A stretch of 64,000 nt of DNA from NCBI GenBank assembly GCA_013398295.1, contig VZSF01001513.1, positions 998,384 through 1,062,383 on the forward strand, in the 5' to 3' direction. Shown here piece after piece: positions 1-11,904 of the stretch (positions are counted from its first letter, which is position 1; every line of letters starts with the position of its first letter). Below the pieces are notes generated by a model. That model ran no database searches, had not been told where the DNA came from, and saw nothing but the letters and a program-made list of their open reading frames with translations. A program made the translations under genes and the position numbers. This DNA comes from Chionis minor (lineage: Eukaryota > Chordata > Aves > Charadriiformes > Chionididae).

Positions 1-3000
1 TCCTTCCTCTATGTTCATGATATGGACTTGCAGATCAGCAGGAGCAATGGCAGGAACGCATTTCTTTTTCAGCCTGCCCAGCTCAGAGTACTTAAGTGGT
101 GAGTGAGGGATCTGGGGCCTCAGTCTGGTCCTGTGCATGTTTTGACCTGCATTGTCTCTGGTCCATGGGGCAAGGCGAGGAAAAACAAGTCAGAGAGGGG
201 CTCCAGTGTACCATCCAAAAGGGCTGATGGCAATTTGCCCATCAGGGTCATTGCACACCTTAGCTGTGGAGGCATCCGATGTTCCTGCAGCAGGCACGTA
301 GAGCTGAGTCCAGCAGCACACGTGGCTTCGAGCTGTGCTGTAAGGAGGAGTACAGAGCCTGGATGCTAGTGACACAGACCCCACAGAAGGGACAACAATG
401 TCTGGCTGATTCTCCCCCCGAGATCACTTTCACGCCCCATGTTGTGTCAGCTCAGTTGTTTGTGAGGTTCACAGCAAACCAGATTTGGGAACTGCGCTGG
501 CTGGAAAATGACTATGTGGAAAGGAGTGCTGGAAGGAAGACAGGGTGCTGTTTGAGGGGAAGAACTGCTTAAATCTGTGTAAGGGCTCTTGTAAGCATCA
601 AACTGCAGGTTGGCTTTCATCTGGTGTTGTTTGAGCCTAAGCAAATTCCCTCCCTGTGTGTTCCTTCTCCACTGAGGGACTGGGAAAAAAGATAAAAGGA
701 AGTACAGGTTTAGGTGTCTCTCACCAGCTGTTGGAGAAAGTGACTTTCTTCCTGCTCACCCACCTCTGCTTGTTCGTTAATTGAGAGGAGTGAGATGGGA
801 GAGCCCATGGGGAGGCAGAGTACATACTTATTACTTCTGCTCTTACACCTGGTGTGTATTCTTATTTGTGAGAATAAAACTGGTTGGTGGCACTGGTGGC
901 CATTATGGAGCTGGTGAAACCAGCTGGGTCCTTCCCGCTCTCTATATACAAAGAGATCCTGAGCCAAGGCAAGCAATGACCTCTCCATGTGGCACCCAGT
1001 GTTTTTAAAGCTGTGTTTATATGCATTTGGTACATCTGCTTTTGAAATCTTGGAAATACACCTCAGAAATGGAGAAATATGTATTGCAGTGTGAACCCTG
1101 TTAGGGAGGAGGTGGGGAAGGTGGATAGATCAAGTCTTGCTGTGTTAGCTGCATGGGAAGCCGTCGGGGACAGCTGTGTTCTTTGAACATGCCGCTCCTC
1201 CTGGCCTGCAGCCCTTGGGAAAGCCCTTTTGGGAAATAATAATAATAATCTGCTGGCACTAGGAGGGGTGTGGTGCGTGGCAGAACAGTAATGGTCCGTG
1301 CCATCTGTGGAAGTGTTTGAGGACTGCGAGGAAGCCAAGTGTGATTGCTAGCCTGAGCGCTTGAGCCGAGTATTTCCTTGATGCATTACCAAGGTGGGGA
1401 CTGTCTTGATGAGAAGAGGTTCTGCCTTTTGGCAGATACCTTCACGGTAGCAAAAACCTTGGAATACAAGAGGCTGAATTTATTTTTTTTGACACATGCT
1501 TTGCTGCGGCAGCGTCTTGCTCAGCCCATGGTGTGTGGGAATCTGCGTGGGAGAGCGACATGGTAAACATCCTGCTTTTTAAGGCTGTTGCAATTAGAGA
1601 ACTTATTAGCAAGCTGCCACATGGAGATCTCAACAGTACCAGGGATCAGCTGTGTAATCAGAGCCGAGTATGTGGCCGGACCACTTGGGCTGGGTCTGTG
1701 CAACTGCTGGGTGACCAGTCGACCAGGAGAATCCAGGTGTTGCAGGGAGGTGATTCAGGTGTTGGTCATCCTTCCGCGTGAGCACAATGCCGGTGCACCT
1801 GCAGGGACCGGGAGAAGGCTGAGATTGCCTGACAGCAGTCGAAGGCCCCGACAGCAGAAAAAGGGGAGTGTCTGACTCGTTCTACTTAATTAGCTTTCAC
1901 AACGAATTTGTTCCTGTCTGGATTCCAGTTGCACTTTGGGTTACAATTTGCTTTCCCACTGAAAGGTGCAGTGCCCCTGGTGAGGAAGACTTGAGGTTTT
2001 GTCCTAGGAATGGCTGCTGTCTTCAGTAATGTGGTTGCCATTTGTGGAATTGCAGCAAAACTTTGAGTCCCTCTGGATGCAAGCTGCTTAATGCTCCCAT
2101 TTCAGCTGGCTTTCTGTTGATCCTGGTTTCTTTGAGTATTTTGTCTCATGTTACATAAAGAATATTTTCTTGGTGCCCCTTCTTTGAGACAGATGTTAAG
2201 CCCGTGTCTCTGAAAAAGTTGCACTGCTTAAACATAAAGGCATGAATTTTAAGCAGATTTAGCTGATTGTAAAACCTTGTGTGGACACTCTTGTTTTAAT
2301 ACCAAACCGGATGATTTTAATTCTTAAGCTGGCCATGTAGCCCCAGAGAAGGATGGCCCCAGAGAATCTACTTTAAAAATAGCTTTAAACTGCATCTGGT
2401 TAAAAATAGGTTTAACTTGGAGCTCGTGCTTCCCTGTGTGGGTAGGGCCTCCTAATAGCATGTTGTGATACCTACTACGGAGCCACCTAAGAGCATGTGA
2501 GTTGCTGATGGTTACAACATGCACGAGCCCCGAGGCGCTGGGAGCAGGGGAAGGTTCAGGATCTCCCTGCTGTTTGCCCAGCCTGCCAATTCTGCTTTTC
2601 TCGAGGATTTTGCACAGGTGCTGGTAGCTTTGACCGATAAATGCTGTCAGTCCGTTAGTACTACTGCTGCTCTGTAGCCAGTGTAGTTTGAAATCTTCTA
2701 AAAGTTACAGTGCAGAAGGTTTCTGGTGCATGAATTAATCATGGAAAAGATCAAAGTTGCTTTGTTAGTTTTATTTTCCTGTTTTTAATGAATAATGTAT
2801 TTAAATGGTTTCCTTCCCTAATAAATCACATCTCAACATTTTTCTCTTGAGTTTAATAGGTGGGAAGGACTAGCAGGAGGTTTTACAATGGAAATTCACT
2901 TGCCTAAGTACAAGGAAATAATAATGATTATAATTGGCGAGGGGAGGAGGGAGAGGAATCAGTTCGTTAAGGCTTTAATGAGTAATGCAGAAGAAGTATG

Positions 3001-3160
3001 AGGTACTAGTATTATTTGCACATCTTAAAGTAAGGAGGAAGATTGTCCCCATCTTAAGATAAAATGGAGACTGCAAGCAGATGTGGTGTTCTGCCTGCAG
3101 CTGAGGAGGGGAGGTGGTTATTACTGCCTGTTTCTCACTTAAATTTTTAATAACAGGGAT

Positions 3161-3200
3161 TTTCTTTTTTTTTTTTTTCTTTTTACCTCCCCCTCCCCCC
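3161..3200 (+). repeat. T-tract followed by C-rich run
   Basis: A nearly pure T run, interrupted by two single C, leads into ttttacctccccctcccccc. It is a low-complexity pyrimidine stretch. It resembles a splice polypyrimidine tract, but no PKC exon follows. Confidence 0.85.
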
Positions 3201-5081
3201 TCATTGCCTGCTCTTACCCCAGATCAATGTGACAGGACTGGGTTATGGGGTGGTTGCAAATGGAGTCATGCTGGCAGGTCTGAGAAGGGAGCAGTGGGGC
3301 TGGGGCATGGGTGTCTTCACCCAGCTCTACTGCTGCTGGAAGATGATATTTGACAACAACCAGAGAGAAGCGCGTATCTGTTATCTCACTGAATATGACC
3401 TGACTAATTTATCTTGCTTTTCCAAACCGCATGGGTACTGTGTGCCTCCTGCTGGGTGTGGGGCAGGTATGAGCTGGCCTTCCAGTTACAGTGCCTGTCT
3501 GGGGCTCTGAAGAGCTCAGCTCAGTGGTTGGGTTTCTGCTGTCTCCCTTAAGTCCCTCCTGTAGTTTATAATGAAATCCTTCTCTCCTGGCATCTCCTCT
3601 TTGTGCAAGCTGAGACAGTTCTTCTCAGCTATTATCACCCTAACCCGGTCTCTCTTGCAAACAGAAATATCATGAGTTTACCATCTCCCAACAAATGCAA
3701 AAACTTGCAGAGATGGAATGATAAAATGGAGCGCAGGAAAAAACTTCCGTGCTCTTGGCAGAGAAACAAGCACTGGGTGAAAAACGGGGCCGTCCCCTTC
3801 TTTCTCTCACAGTGGGGTGGGTGTAAAGAGAAGGAAGAGGGAAGTGCAGGGAAGTGTGTCCCCTGGAAACACATCCTCCTTGGCAGACAGCAGCTCTTCT
3901 GCAGCCTGTGGCCTGGAAAGCACAAATTGGACAGGCATGCAATGATCTTTGTTTGAGAACCTGATCTCTTATGGCATGTGGTTGCTCATGTTCACTGAAG
4001 TACTTTATTCTCCTCAGTATCCCATTTGTTCAGTTCATTGTTACTCACTACAGAAATGAATGGAAAGACTTTTCCATTCATATTTTTCAGCCTTGCGCAA
4101 CATGCTGCAGTGCCTTGCTTTATAGCTGTCAGCACCTCAAGCAGACTTCTAAAAAAATTTTCCCAAAAATAATTTGTAAAAGCAGATGTGGAGAATAATG
4201 TTTTTGAGCTGCCGTGTGCATGTCTGAGAACCTGTGTGGCAACCATGATTAAAACTCTATGCAAAATAACCTGTATGATATTCGTAACTTCGGTAGACTC
4301 AAAGCAGAAGCAGAATACTTGTTTTAAGAGTTTCCCAAGCTGCTGCCTTCCTCCTCTCTCATGTTCTCACAGGCCTTTTGCAAACAGATAAAAAGCAGCT
4401 ATTCCTCCTTCAGCCCCAGCACTAGGCTCTACCCTCTGCTTTGCAGCCCTCTCCCCTCTTGCATGTGTGGATGGCTCCTGGGCAGCCACGCAGAGCTGTC
4501 CTGCTGTCCCTGGCACTGCAACGTCCAAGTGCAAGAAACTGAGTGAAGAAAACTGAACCCCTCCCAGAAACATCCTGGACCTCAGTTCCACACTGATGAG
4601 GTGAACACTGAGGTTAGCAGTGGTGGATGGAGCAGAGCTGTAGCTGGTAAGCCTGGGAAATAGGGAGATGTGTCTTCTCAGCTTGGCTATCTCACCTACT
4701 GGTGCCACCAGAGCTTTGGTGTCATTGTGTAATTCTAGAAATAAGCTTATGGTGGGCTTTTTTAACAATAGCTGAGCACTGTCATGCTTGCTAATATTGT
4801 TGTGTGAACTTCATCAATCCTGTTCTTGCTGCTGCCATACTGAAACATCATCTTTCAGCCTCAGTACTCAAACGCTGCTGATCACTTAGAGATGAGATAA
4901 ATTTATGTCCTAGACCTGGCAGGAAGACAAGGAAGATGGATCTATTTCAGCACTCGGATGAGAAATGGAGACCTTGCCTCGAGTGCAAAGTTCAGTGTGA
5001 TTCAATGCAGGGATGATTCCATGTTTTTGCATTTCCAAGACTGCTGATGATGCTGTTTCATACTCATGAGTGGGAAAACTC

Positions 5082-5097
5082 TTTTTTTTTTTTTTTT
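5082..5097 (+). repeat. T-tract, 16 bases
   Basis: Sixteen uninterrupted T in the upstream intron. No associated element was recognised. Confidence 0.9.
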
Positions 5098-8000
5098 GAG
5101 TCAGAGCATCATTGTTCCTGTTACATTGATGAGTTGACATCTTAAAAGATGAACTGTCCGTTAACGTGGGTTTTCTGTCAAGTCCTAGTAGAAGATGACC
5201 TAGTCCTGCCAGCCCTAGCTGGGTCTTTCTGTGGTCTTCATCCAAAACTTCACCTGCTTTCAGAGGGGAGAACAGCAGAGGGATCAAACATAAGGCCGCC
5301 CAGGTTGTGTTTGATGTGCCACATATTTGCTCTGCAATGAGCTTCTCCTGGGATTTGAACTGATCTGGTTTCATGTGCATACTGGCAGAAGCAGCAGAAG
5401 GACAGAAACTTCTGTGGACATGAAGTGGAAGAGAAACCCCGTGTGGTTAACATGATCTCTGTGGCTGTTTTCCAGCTGGCCGATGCAGGCATCCAAGTGA
5501 CTTTTGAGGAGAGCTGCAGAGAAAACTTTGCAGTATTTAGGAAAAGCAAGGCTTTCACTCTGCAGCACTAATACTAGGGAAGCAGAACGGTCATCAATGG
5601 AAATATCACTGTGGGTTGTAGCCTTTAAATTATTTTTCCTTTTCAGAGTCAGGCTGTCAGCTGACTTCAACACAGTGTTGTTTTTATAATGTTTTAATTA
5701 GTAAGGCTTCCTGTGGTTTTGATCATCCATGGAATTACAGTAATAAAACTCCTGCTTAAAAGGTACTAAGCCTTTGTAAGGGATTTTTTTGTCATAAGAT
5801 ATGTGTTTGGAAACAGCTTGGAAAAGAAACATCTTGGTTCATCTTGGTTTAGCCTCTGTTTCTATTCAGTAGATGTGAGGAAGCCTGTTGTTAAGTAAAT
5901 ATTGAGGGAACACCTACATGCTGATGACCGGAGGGGCGCATGTGTGTGTATTCATTCCCTCCCATTTACTTGATTTGGTTTATATATTCTTTTCCTAAAA
6001 CACCCACTGCTAAAAACACCCACTACTACTCACCGTTAGGGTATGGGCTAAATGAGCGTTTAGCCTGATCTGAAATTGTTGTTCAGTGCTGCAGCGCTTG
6101 TGAGAGGCGAGGGGTCTGTCAAGCCGCAGTCTGCTGAGTCCAGTGGTTGGCCTCTGCTCCGTGCTCATGTATCACTCCGTGCAACAGGATCCTGCTTGCA
6201 CTGCTCCCAGGGGAGCATAGGAGAACGTGTGTACTCTTAGTGCTACTGATAAAAAAGGCTTAATTTTGAATCTGTTAGCATTATTGCTTTAAGGCTTTTA
6301 CATAACTCTTTTGAATATTTTTATTTCTTTCAAAAAAAAATATCCCATTGGCAGCTGTGGGAGTATAACACTAGAAATTGCCGTGTGTCAGGATGTATCC
6401 GAGCAACCTTTGCTGTGCTGGTGTTACAGCAGTGGTTGATAGCGTGACAGTGAGATTGATTTCCAATAGATGAGACCTGACAGGCTTTAACTACTTGAGA
6501 CAAATAGCTACACACACAACGCTTCATTCTGCAGCTCTTCCTCTTGTCTTACTGCTGTAGGTACACCACCGCTGTAAGGACTTAACTGAAATTACCCCCA
6601 GAATAAAAAACGAGGGGGAGAGAAGGGAGGGATCTGTGGCCGGGAAGGGCAGGATCAGGTGAGCTGAGGGGCAGGTCGGGCAGTGTGGTGAGGCTGCTGA
6701 GCGGGTGAGCAGTGTGCTAGTGCGTGCAGATGTCCTCAGATGACTCGGTGGGTTATTTATTCTCCTCTTTCTCTATGCATAATTTCCACTGCCATAAACA
6801 CGTGTTGGGCATGAGCGGAGAGAAGGAAAGGGGAAGAGGCTTTTTAGTACTTAACTTTGTAGTTACTTTTGCACATAGCCAGGCACAGTAAATACCCCAT
6901 AGTTAGACGTCCAAATTTAACCATGGATGTGGACAACTCCACTGAGCAATTACTTGCCTGTTTTTATAGGAGTATTTGGACATTTGAACCATTCATGGTG
7001 GTTGTTGCGTTACCAGAGATTAGAGGCTTTTAAAAGTCTGGGTCTCCTAAAGTGGTCTAGATCTGCTTTGTTTTGTAAAACGCTCTCTGTGTGCAGAAGG
7101 AAAATAGATATTCTATAAGAAACTGGCCAGAACACAGAACATGTGTGGGGAAAATGTCTGTGATGACTTCACATCCCGTGACACTAAAGGTGCGAAGCAC
7201 GAGATGCTGCTGCATTGGTCACCCTGTCCACTAGCAGATTTCAGTGCTGCGTTGATGGTTTCTGCGTGCACCCTCTCACCCGGCGGCACTGGGAGCCGCT
7301 CTGCAGATGTGGTGGGTGTGAGCTGAGGAACTTACGTCTCGGTGGCTGGGGAGGATGGCTGTTAAGAGGAAGGTAGTTCTGCCACCATTTCAAAATCACT
7401 TGCGCCTGGTTGGAGTGTTGAACTTTGCTCCATGGTGTGGTGCGTGGGATGGGTGAGCACCCAAGCCCTCTGCAAGAGGAATTTATTCTGAGGGATGTGG
7501 TTGTACATGTTGATCCATTAGATCACACAGTGGGTGGTCTCCTGCAGCCATGCCTGGCCCTGAGCTGTGACTGGAGCTGTGCTGTGCTCTCCCTCTCCTT
7601 TTTGCTCGAGATGGCATCAGGAAACAGGAAGAGCAGTGCCCAACAGAGCTGGTTGCCTATGAAAAGTAATTGAGGTCTTGCTGAAGTCTTCTGCTTCGTA
7701 ACACTTAGATTTGTTGTAATGTAATGTGAGGTGAATGTAAGCATGGGTAAGGATCACCTGGAAGATGTGTAGCATCTGGAGAAAGTTAGCAGGGTAACGC
7801 AGCCAAGTAGTGTGGGAAAATGTGAAATTTGAGGAATGTTTTAAATACAAATTATGCTTTTAAAAAAATCCAAAAAACAGATAAAAACCTTGTGGCATAT
7901 GTTTTAATAAGTGGGTCTGTATGATGGAAGTCATTGTGCTGCATGAAATGTCAGTGGCTAGAACACAGGAGATGGAGACCAAGTGTAGCTCAGACGAGAA

Positions 8001-8934
8001 AGTTCAGGGCTGGTCGCAGATGTGATCCATCAGCACAGGCAGCATGGACACTTCCTCTCCTTCCCATGAAAACACAAATGCCTGTAATTTCTTAGTCTTT
8101 CTGAACCATTTCAAAACTGCAGTCTCTCTGAAGCCAGGCGAACTACAGGGGTGCACAGCAGTGTCCCACCTGGTGGCTTTGCGGGCCACCCTCGGGTGTC
8201 CCCTGTTCCTGGTGCAAAAGCTGGCTTGCTCTTGGCTGTGTGTGGGCTGCTTGCTGCATGGGAGAGCACCAGGGGGCAATTACCCCATGCTGGTCCTCAA
8301 GGGGGAACCGTAACAAAACCAGACACTACATGAGCTAAATTGGGAACATACTCTCTTAAACTCTGGTAAACGTGAGTGCATGAACTTAAAGGGCATCAGC
8401 TGCTGGGATTCTAATGGAGCAGCTGGTGTGAAGCAAGCTGGTAACTGGATTGCTTCTTTGGGTGATTTCCTTACGTGCTCGCTCACCACCCACCCACAAA
8501 ACCCCTGCCCTTCCCCTTCTGTGCCTTGCAAGTTCTCCTGTAAGTGCTGAATGACAAGACAGGATACATTGCTGGTAAAGCAATGGCCCTGATTTAGGAA
8601 AACACTTAAGCGTTATGCTTAAACCTAGATCGAGGGGCTGTTCCTTTGAATTTAAAGATGGGCAAGTTCTATAATGCTGTAAGAAATTTTTCTTTTTTTC
8701 CTCTCATGAAGTTGCAGGAGGCTTGGGCTTAGCGAAGCAACTGGCTTTTCATCTTTCTTTTGGGGAAGAGGGATGTACTGGTGGACCTCTTGAAATTCTT
8801 CTGGGATGCGTTTCCTATGGTGGATAATGAGGCTATTGCAATTGTGTAATGATGATTGAATGTTTGGAAGGGATATTAAACCTCCGCACATCAGCTCTCA
8901 CTTCTGGAGATCAAAATGACATCTCATGTGTGGG

Positions 8935-9062
8935 AAAGAGGCAAATTATCTCCCAGCTGCAGGGTTCCTCCATCTTGCTGTCATGTGTTTCTGGTTGCCC
9001 ACTGACAGAGGCAGGATGCTGAACTAGATGGACCAGTGTTCTGATTCAGTCTGGCAATTTCT
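8935..9062 (+). repeat. Ancient CR1-like 3' end (turtle/crocodile type)
   Basis: The stretch cagggttcctccatcttgct, later tggttgcccactgacagagg, caggatgctgaactagatgg, accagtgttctgattcagtc and tggcaatttctgtggtcct closely follows the 3' end of CR1 families common in turtles and crocodilians ('ggccactgtcagagacaggatactggactagatggaccattggtctgatccagtatggcaattc'). It is an old amniote insertion distinct from the younger avian CR1 at 42.7 kb. Identified from memory of the family. Confidence 0.75.
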
Positions 9063-9225
9063 GTGGTCCTCTGAGTCCTGTTGACTTCAGTGAGAATTAA
9101 ACACATGTTCAAGCACTTCTCTGGAAAGGCAGGCTTTTCTGCAGCAATCTCTTCTGCCCAGCTGCTTGAAGCTCTGCAGTGAAGAAAGCAGGTTTCCGTT
9201 AAGTGCTTGGATCAGCCCTACCACA
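9063..9225 (+). repeat. Possible ancient amniote repeat, family unknown
   Basis: Directly after the old CR1 end, tgttgacttcagtgagaatt followed by aaacacatgttcaagcactt and, later, gttaagtgcttggatcagcc resemble a dispersed sauropsid motif of the form 'attgacttcaatgggattaagcacatgcttaagtgctttgctggatcagg'. I cannot name the family. Confidence 0.4.
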
Positions 9226-9238
9226 TCTTTTTTTTTTT

Positions 9239-9239
9239 N
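9239..9239. other. Undetermined base (N) in a T-tract
   Basis: The only ambiguous base I noticed in the window. It sits at the end of a T run (about 9228-9238), where sequencing slippage is common. It lies in an intron, so coding calls are not affected. Confidence 0.97.
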
Positions 9240-10907
9240 TGTCTGTTTTAATGGGAAAATCATAACTTACAGCATGCACTTCCATTTTAAAAATAAATGC
9301 AAGCTGTCTTAAAGTCAAGCTGTGCTCCATGCCGCAGTTACACCATCGGATAGGAGGTTTCCCTTACTGCCCGTGGAGGGGATGCATTAACAAATGGCTG
9401 GGAGAACACAGCAGAAAAAAACCCTTGAGCTTTATGGCTGCCTGTGCTTCTAAACCTGTGTGGCAAGAGTACCGAGAAGAATACATCGTGCGGCTTGCAG
9501 CCCTTTGAAGTGGCTGGGTTAAGAACTGACAGGATATCTTCCCTTATCTCCACTCCTATAAAGAGGACTGGGAAATCTGCTGTGATGTGGGACTCTTACA
9601 TTTCAAGCCTTGATCAAGCTGACAGCTTTTTTCCCTCGTGTCCCCCCCTCCCCCCTCAGCAGTTAATCAACAAAGCTAGTTGAAAGCAGAGAAATGTTTT
9701 GCCCCCTTTTTATGGGTTAATGAAGTGGTGTGGTAGCAGCTGTATTTGGGTACTGCTGCCAATCCACTGCTCCAGGATGATCAGATGGGTGGGAAGTTTA
9801 CAGACTGCCTGTCCTTTCCTGTGTCCTGACATCTGTGCAGGCTTGGCAATAGCTGGCATTCAGTCTTGCATCCAGCCAGCACTCAAAACAAAAGCCCTGA
9901 GTATATACGCTGGTGCACACTCTCCTCTAGACTCCAGTGCACGTCCCTAAAATGCACTCATTAGTAGGGCATTAATTTCTTTCTTCTGAGGCAAGTGTGC
10001 CCCAGATGAGGCTTTGATCTGGCAAGCTCAGCTGAGTCTGACCTGGTCTGTGCAAGGATCCTAGAGGCCAGCTGGCTGTGATTTGCAAGTCACATGGCTG
10101 CCGCTGTATGGGAATGGCTTTCTTGATCTAGAGCTCAGTTCTGCCTTTTAAGAGTGACTTGTTTTGTGTAAATGCAACTTTGCTAGGAAATTGTTATATG
10201 GCTGAACTAAACCACTAAAAAGTACATTAAATTTTGAGACAATTCAGATTTGAATGCCAGCAGTTCCTGGGTCTCTGCTTCCCAGAACTTTAAAGTGTAA
10301 TCTACCTTTTGGAAAATAAGCCTTTTAAAGAAAGTTGAGAGTGGCACGTATCAAACAACTTCCTGTCCTTGAAAAATTAGGCTGTGCCTTCTTGTCCAAT
10401 AGAGGAAACAAAATCGCTAGAAATGGTAATACAGAAGTGTCGCATGAGAATACCAAAGGTGGATAAACCCTCTTCACTCAACAAGGCACTGCTTTGACTC
10501 AGCAAGCGGGGCCCTGGTCAATTGATTGCATGTAGTCATGTTTTCAGGAGTTACTGCCCAAAAAGCTATGAGTTATAACAACTCATTAACCTTGAGCTTC
10601 TGGTCTGCTTACAGCTTGTGAATTAATGGATTAGTCGCATGTTAGAACATGGGAGAGGAGCGAGAAGAAGATGGAAAGAGGTGGTTATTTCTATGTGAAG
10701 AATGTAATTTTGAGCTGAAGGGGCCTTTGCAATCAACTTCCTTGCCTGTCCCAGATGCTATCCTTGTTCTAGACTATGGTCCCTGGCTTCTAAACCAGGG
10801 ATGTAATTGTGGCCTTTGAAAGCATTTTGTGCCGTAGCAAAAACAGGAGCATGATAATGTTTTGTTGCCTCTTTTAATATATTTTTTTATTCCTATCCCC
10901 TACACAG

Positions 10908-11058
10908 GGACCCTCCAGAGGGATCGAATTTTTAAGAACCTCACTCGGAAACGCCAGCGGGCGATGCGAAGGCGAGTGCATCAGGTGAACGGGCACAAAT
11001 TCATGGCTACCTACCTGCGACAGCCAACGTACTGCTCTCATTGCAGGGAGTTCATCTG
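10908..11058 (+). CDS. PRKCH: PRKCH exon: pseudosubstrate and start of C1A
   Basis: 151-nt internal exon, probably exon 3 by analogy with mammalian PRKCH. The acceptor follows a pyrimidine-rich tract ending ctacacag; the donor is tg|gtaagaa. The first two bases finish a split codon, then 49 codons run, and the last two bases start the Trp completed by the next exon. It encodes [10 protein letters not shown], the basic pseudosubstrate [14 protein letters not shown] (Ala replaces the phosphorylatable Ser/Thr, which keeps the kinase autoinhibited), then the first C1A His and Cys ligands ([17 protein letters not shown]). About residues 143-191. The pseudosubstrate core appears identical to the mammalian form; changes are conservative (for example VNG where human has ING). 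The ATG at 10862 that opens this reading frame lies in the intron and is not a start codon. Confidence 0.97.
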
Positions 11059-11869
11059 GTAAGAACGGCTTGAATGCAGTGGTGTGGAGCTTCCTGTACC
11101 TTTATGTTTTGGGGACTGACATGCTGCCCCCGATCCTGAATCAGTCACCCAGCACTTCACCAAGGGGCACTGATGTGATTCCCCTTGGTTTAGCAGGGTA
11201 AATTTATGCTGCAAACTGGAGTCTATGCAGAGAGACCAGAGGTGATGTGTGTATCAGATGCTGGAAACAAACTGGGATGGTGTGGGGATGAGGCAGTGTT
11301 CCTCACTTGTAAGCACAGATGTTGTTTCGGAGTGGGGAGGAAGTAACCCAGGCAATCTGAAGACCCCAGGTATTAACTTTAGAAGAGCTTTGAGATTACA
11401 CTGAGAAAACCCAGTTGCTTGAACGACTAGTGAAAAAGCCTGAGAACAGAAAAGCTATCAGAGATGTGAGGTGTGGGGTGATACATGTGGGGGAGTAGGC
11501 AGAGCAGGGAGAAAAACTTAGATATGTCTCAAAAGAGCGTGGAGTGGGAGAGATAATAACAGGGTGTGGGCTGCTGGGATCTGTCTAATAAGTGTGGTGT
11601 GTGTTGTAATAAAGTGAGGTATTTCTGAGTGAGGGGAAATATGAGGAATAACATGCATGTTGACAGCCTGCCCTGTAAGCTACGGCCCTTGTAGTGCTTT
11701 GTTACACACTCGCACCCCTGTGCTGAGTTGCATCATTACTGATGGGGAGTTTTGCCCCGGTGATCTGATCGTTTGGGATCCTCTTGCAGTTTGTTTCTCT
11801 CTTCTGTAAATGATCTGCAAGAAGACTGTCTTTCTGATGTTAATTGTGTTCGTGTTTTGTTTTGAACAG
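11059..11869 (+). other. PRKCH: PRKCH intron, 811 nt
   Basis: Runs from donor gtaaga to acceptor acag, between the first C1A exon and the 35-nt micro-exon. It splits a Trp codon after two bases. It is purine-rich in the middle. No gene or repeat was recognised. Confidence 0.93.
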
Positions 11870-11904
11870 GGGCGTGTTTGGGAAGCAGGGATACCAGTGC
11901 CAAG
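11870..11904 (+). CDS. PRKCH: PRKCH 35-nt micro-exon: middle of C1A
   Basis: A very short exon between acceptor tttgaacag and donor caag|gtaagg. It completes the Trp split from the previous exon, encodes GVFGKQGYQCQ, and leaves one base that starts the Val of the next exon. It carries the hydrophobic membrane-inserting loop and one zinc-binding Cys of C1A. It is too short for open-reading-frame detection and was found by following the spliced protein. Its length is not a multiple of three, so skipping it would shift the frame. The match to the family and the two good splice sites make the call firm. Confidence 0.95.

Larger units (their letters stand above)
1..10907 (+). other. PRKCH: PRKCH intron upstream of the pseudosubstrate exon (3' part)
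   Basis: Nothing in these 10.9 kb matches the missing C2-domain exons in any frame I read, so all of it is treated as intron ending at the acceptor 10906-10907. Open frames here are short and unrelated to known families. Contents: T-tracts at about 3161-3184 and 5082-5097, a short AAT run near 1234-1249, an imperfect 15-16-bp tandem pair at 5996-6026, an ancient CR1-like 3' end at 8935-9062 followed by another amniote-type repeat, and one undetermined base at 9239. The remainder looks unique. An unrecognised regulatory element cannot be excluded. Confidence 0.85.

Noticed and set aside
4910..5380. 156-codon minus-strand open frame
   Set aside because: Contains a poly-Lys run made by the T-tract at 5082-5097, and no recognisable domain.
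1..10907. Search for the C2-domain exon of PRKCH
   Set aside because: No frame resembles the expected C2 sequence. Open frames here, such as those at 103-369 and 279-572, do not fit, so the exon is taken to lie upstream.
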